A stretch of 64,000 nt of DNA from DATCKG01 sp036562385 (lineage in GTDB: Bacteria; Bacillota; Sulfobacillia; Symbiobacteriales; Symbiobacteriaceae). Every line of letters starts with the position of its first letter. Position 1 is the first letter of the stretch. Of the stretch, positions 61,598-64,000 are shown piece after piece. The stretch lies in assembly GCA_036562385.1 (NCBI GenBank), contig DATCKG010000107.1, forward strand, positions 7,847-71,846, written 5' to 3'. Below the pieces are notes generated by a model that saw only the letters and a program-made list of their open reading frames with translations, was not told where the DNA came from and ran no database searches. The position numbers and the translations under genes are program-made.

Positions 61598-63437
61598 ATG
61601 CTGCGGAGGCGTGCGGAGACGCCTACCACTTCGGTTCTGCCGATACCAGGGCTGGTGCAAGCGGTGGCACCTGACTCCATCGAGTTTCACGACCCCTGGA
61701 TGCAAATCGGTGACTACGCTGCCAGCGTGTTGGCGATCACAGCCTATCCACCCCAGGCAGGTGTGGCATGGCTCTCTCGATTGTTTACCCTGCCTGGCGT
61801 CTTCGGGAGCATCCACTTAGGGCCAACCGACAGCGGCCAGCTAGTCAAAGCGATTAACTCTAGCCTAACTGAGTTTCGGTCCCGATTGCTCGTAGGGAGC
61901 CGCAACAGCCTGCTGGTCCAGCGCACTCAAAAGGCCACCGCTGATGCTGGAGAACTCCTGCGCACGATCGACCAGGAACAGCAAACTGTGTTCGTTTTTA
62001 CGGCCCTCCTTCTGGTGATAGGGGCAGACCGAGAGGAGATGGAGCAGCGTCGGCGGGCCGTAATCTCCACAGCTCTTGCCCAGGGCATGCGCCCCAAGGT
62101 ACTGACGTAGCGCCAGCAGGACGGATTGATTCGCCTGCGGCCCCTGGGTACAACTACCCGACGACATCGCTGCGGCACATCAGCATGTGCCCAGCAAGAC
62201 GGTGGCGGCATTTCCCTTTGTAGGCTCCACGATCAATCACGGCTCCGGCATCATTGTGGGCCGCGATAGCAGTGGCGGCTTGGTGATTGTCAACCGCTGG
62301 CAGCCGCCGCCCGGCCTCGGTGCCGAGGGGCCGAACATGGTGGTTATCGCCCGCACTAGGAGCGGCAAGACTTTCGCCGTCAAATTGATCGCACTTCGGG
62401 AGTATGCCCAAGGAGCGAAACTCATCTTTATCGACCCGGAACGGGAGTATAAACCGCTGGCTGACCAGCTGGGCGGCGTGTGGGTCGATGCGGCCGGTGG
62501 TGGCGCCGTCATCAACCCGTTCCAAGTCCGGCCGGAGCCAGGATGGGATCGGCACCAGTCTGGCAACCCCTTGTCTAGCCCGCTTGCACAGCAAATCCAG
62601 CGGCTTCGGACCTTTTTTGACTTATACCTGCCCGACTTGACGGACCTACAACGTTCGCATCTCGAGCACGCGCTGCTGGAGTTGTACGCCCGCTTCGGGA
62701 TCACATGGGAAACAGATCCGGCAACGGTTGAGCGCTGGCCAGATATGCGAGATCTGCATCAGCTACTCCTTGAGTACGCTGCACAGACTCCGGACCCGTG
62801 GCAGACCCTGGCAATATACCTGGAGCCAGCAGCTACAAGAGTTGATTCCGGTCTGTGGTGCGGCGATAAGACGGTCCCAGAAAGTACCGACGTGTTGGTC
62901 CTCGACGTGCATAACCTGCACAACCTGCCCGAAAACACAAAGCGAGCGCAGTACTTCAATGTGTTGACGTATTGTTGGGATCTCATCAGGCGAGACCGGA
63001 CTAGCGAACGGAAACTGCTGGTCGTCGATGAAGCTTGGTATTTCGCTGATCCACGAGTTCCCGCTTCCCTCGACTTCCTAATGCAGATGTCCAAGCGTAT
63101 TGCCAAGTATAACGGGGCTCTCGTCACAATCACCCAAGACGTGGTCGACTTCCTGGCTGCCGACGTGGCTCGTCAGGGTGAGGCGATCTTGGGTAACAGC
63201 ACGTACAAATTGCTCCTAAGGCAGGGCGAACGGGATCTGGAGCCGCTGATGCGTCTTCTGCAGCTGTCCGAGGCAGAATGCACCCTCTTGCGGAACGCCA
63301 CACAGGGCCAGGGACTGTTTATCGCAGGGAACCAGCGGACAGAGATCAGGATCGAGGCAGCCCCCTTTGAGCTAGCCATCAACGACCCAAAACAGGCGCG
63401 GGAACGGGGTCTCGTACAGGTGGCTGAGGCCTCATGA
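61598..63437 (+). pseudogene. VirB4/TraC-type conjugation ATPase, disrupted
   Basis: The N-terminal piece starts at ATG 61598 (GGAGGG upstream) and stops at TAG 62108-62110 after LAQGMRPKVLT. The same frame continues past the stop with RQQDGLIRLRPLG, then similarity shifts frame near 62145-62160 to DDIAAAHQHVPSKTVAAFPF and runs to 63437. The long second part has a P-loop region NMVVIARTRSGKT, the IFIDPEREYKPLADQLGG motif, Walker B KLLVVDEAWYF, and the ITQD motif of type IV secretion ATPases. One in-frame stop plus one frameshift make it a pseudogene. Codon use is less GC-biased than the chromosome. Confidence 0.82.
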
Positions 63438-63847
63438 TGCGATGGATCGGGGGGCAATAGCAGTTTTCCTGCTAGCTCCTATCTCGATGTTGTGCACTCA
63501 AACTCTCTCAATCTCGCTGTTTCACACCATTTCACGTCCTGCCACTTGGCTCAGACACACCCGTTGGACGAAAGACTCAGACTTCTGGTACGAGACAAAC
63601 GTGGGGTGGCAGAGAAGAGCCCCGTGCGACTCTTCAGACATGCCCTGTATGCTGCCGCCTGGACGGGTCCCACGTACTCCGCCCCCGGCCACCCTATCAT
63701 GTCTCCCGGGGTCCTTGCCCTCAAAGTCCTTCGTCCTGCCTAAATGGGGGCGGGTGGGGCGCCAGTACTCTGCTGCAGGGTCATGCCCTTCCAGCCATAG
63801 TCGGCTTCCCCCACCCAAAGCGGCACATCTATCGGCACACCGCCCTC
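63438..63847. other. Non-coding stretch next to the transposase
   Basis: 410 bp without a supported gene. It lies just downstream of the leftward IS110-type transposase, the place where IS1111-group elements carry their bridge RNA, so part of it may be the element's non-coding end. I could not define the element boundary or terminal repeats. Confidence 0.35.
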
Positions 63848-64000
63848 TCAGGCGGCGAGACCTAACTGCTCCGCCCGCCAGGCCCCCAAGGCCCTGGCCG
63901 GATCATAGCTACACTGCTTCCTGACCAGGGTGAACAGCACCCGCAACAGCTTGCACGCCAGCGCCACCAGGGCCTGCTTGCCCTTGAGCGGGTTCTGCTG
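63848..64000 (-). mobile_element. IS110-family transposase, C-terminal end (partial)
   Basis: The last 50 residues of a transposase entering from the right edge and ending at TGA 63848-63850. They begin QQNPLKGKQALVALACKLL and contain RVLFTLV and YDPARALG, matching the C-terminal tail (after transposase domain 20) of IS110/IS1111 enzymes, which recombine DNA using a DEDD/Ser mechanism guided by a bridge RNA. The rest of the element is outside the window. Confidence 0.8.

Noticed and set aside
63442..63924. A 160-codon plus-strand ORF near the right edge
   Set aside because: Overlaps the transposase end on the other strand, has no family similarity and ends in Pro/Arg/Ser-rich low-complexity sequence.

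Overview
The window is high-GC (by eye a little over 60%) and reads as a chromosome segment of a spore-forming, high-GC Firmicute. The evidence is a CotE-type coat protein, a YheC/YheD-type coat-associated ATP-grasp protein, a sporulation-type promoter, an ECF sigma/anti-sigma pair of SigW type, GntP/gluconokinase genes of Bacillus type, and many GTG/TTG starts behind strong AGGAGG ribosome sites. A Symbiobacterium-like thermophile is my best guess; this is inference from gene content and base composition only.

Layout. 1-2.1 kb: a C39-like peptidase cut by the left edge and two divergent, mutually related GNAT acetyltransferases. 2.2-3.3 kb: three tandem genes for small Ala/Asn/Pro-rich proteins of no recognised family. 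3.4-8.4 kb: a coenzyme-B12 acyl-CoA mutase operon (large subunit, B12 subunit, MeaB-type chaperone, acyl-CoA dehydrogenase, glycerophosphodiesterase); the substrate residues of the mutase are those of isobutyryl-CoA mutase, not methylmalonyl-CoA mutase. 8.6-10.7 kb: YitT protein, copper chaperone, DUF421 protein. 10.8-16.1 kb: sugar-nucleotide and spore-coat genes. 16.1-21.4 kb: purine nucleoside phosphorylase with altered base-pocket residues, then pfk, pyk and mrp. 21.4-25 kb: a two-component pair and tRNA-Leu(CAA).

25.5-28 kb: sigma, anti-sigma and SIMPL genes. 28.1-33.4 kb: polA-mutM-orf-coaE-slt-orf. 33.6-37.8 kb: alpha/beta hydrolase and a DUF4418/ABC exporter-like operon. 37.9-45.9 kb: a leftward operon of AroM-like, racemase, DUF917, DUF1177, OPT transporter and M29-like peptidase genes behind a PucR regulator, probably an uncharacterised uptake and catabolic pathway. 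46.2-48.3 kb: YyaL. 48.4-53.6 kb: gluconate operon with a possible attenuating leader. 53.8-58.7 kb: serpin, a membrane-anchored L7/L12-CTD-like protein, an MFS exporter and a NagZ lipoprotein.

58.9-61.1 kb: cbiA and cobQ, which would supply the cofactor of the mutase at 3.4 kb. CbiA lacks its glutaminase cysteine and CobQ lacks its whole amidotransferase domain. After them come an 88-bp direct repeat pair, a decayed VirB4-type conjugation ATPase and the end of an IS110-family transposase, so the right end is a mobile-element scar.

The strongest leads are the DUF917/DUF1177/AroM/OPT cluster, the three small coat-like proteins, the mutase with isobutyryl-type residues, and the parallel loss of glutamine hydrolysis in both B12 amidotransferases.
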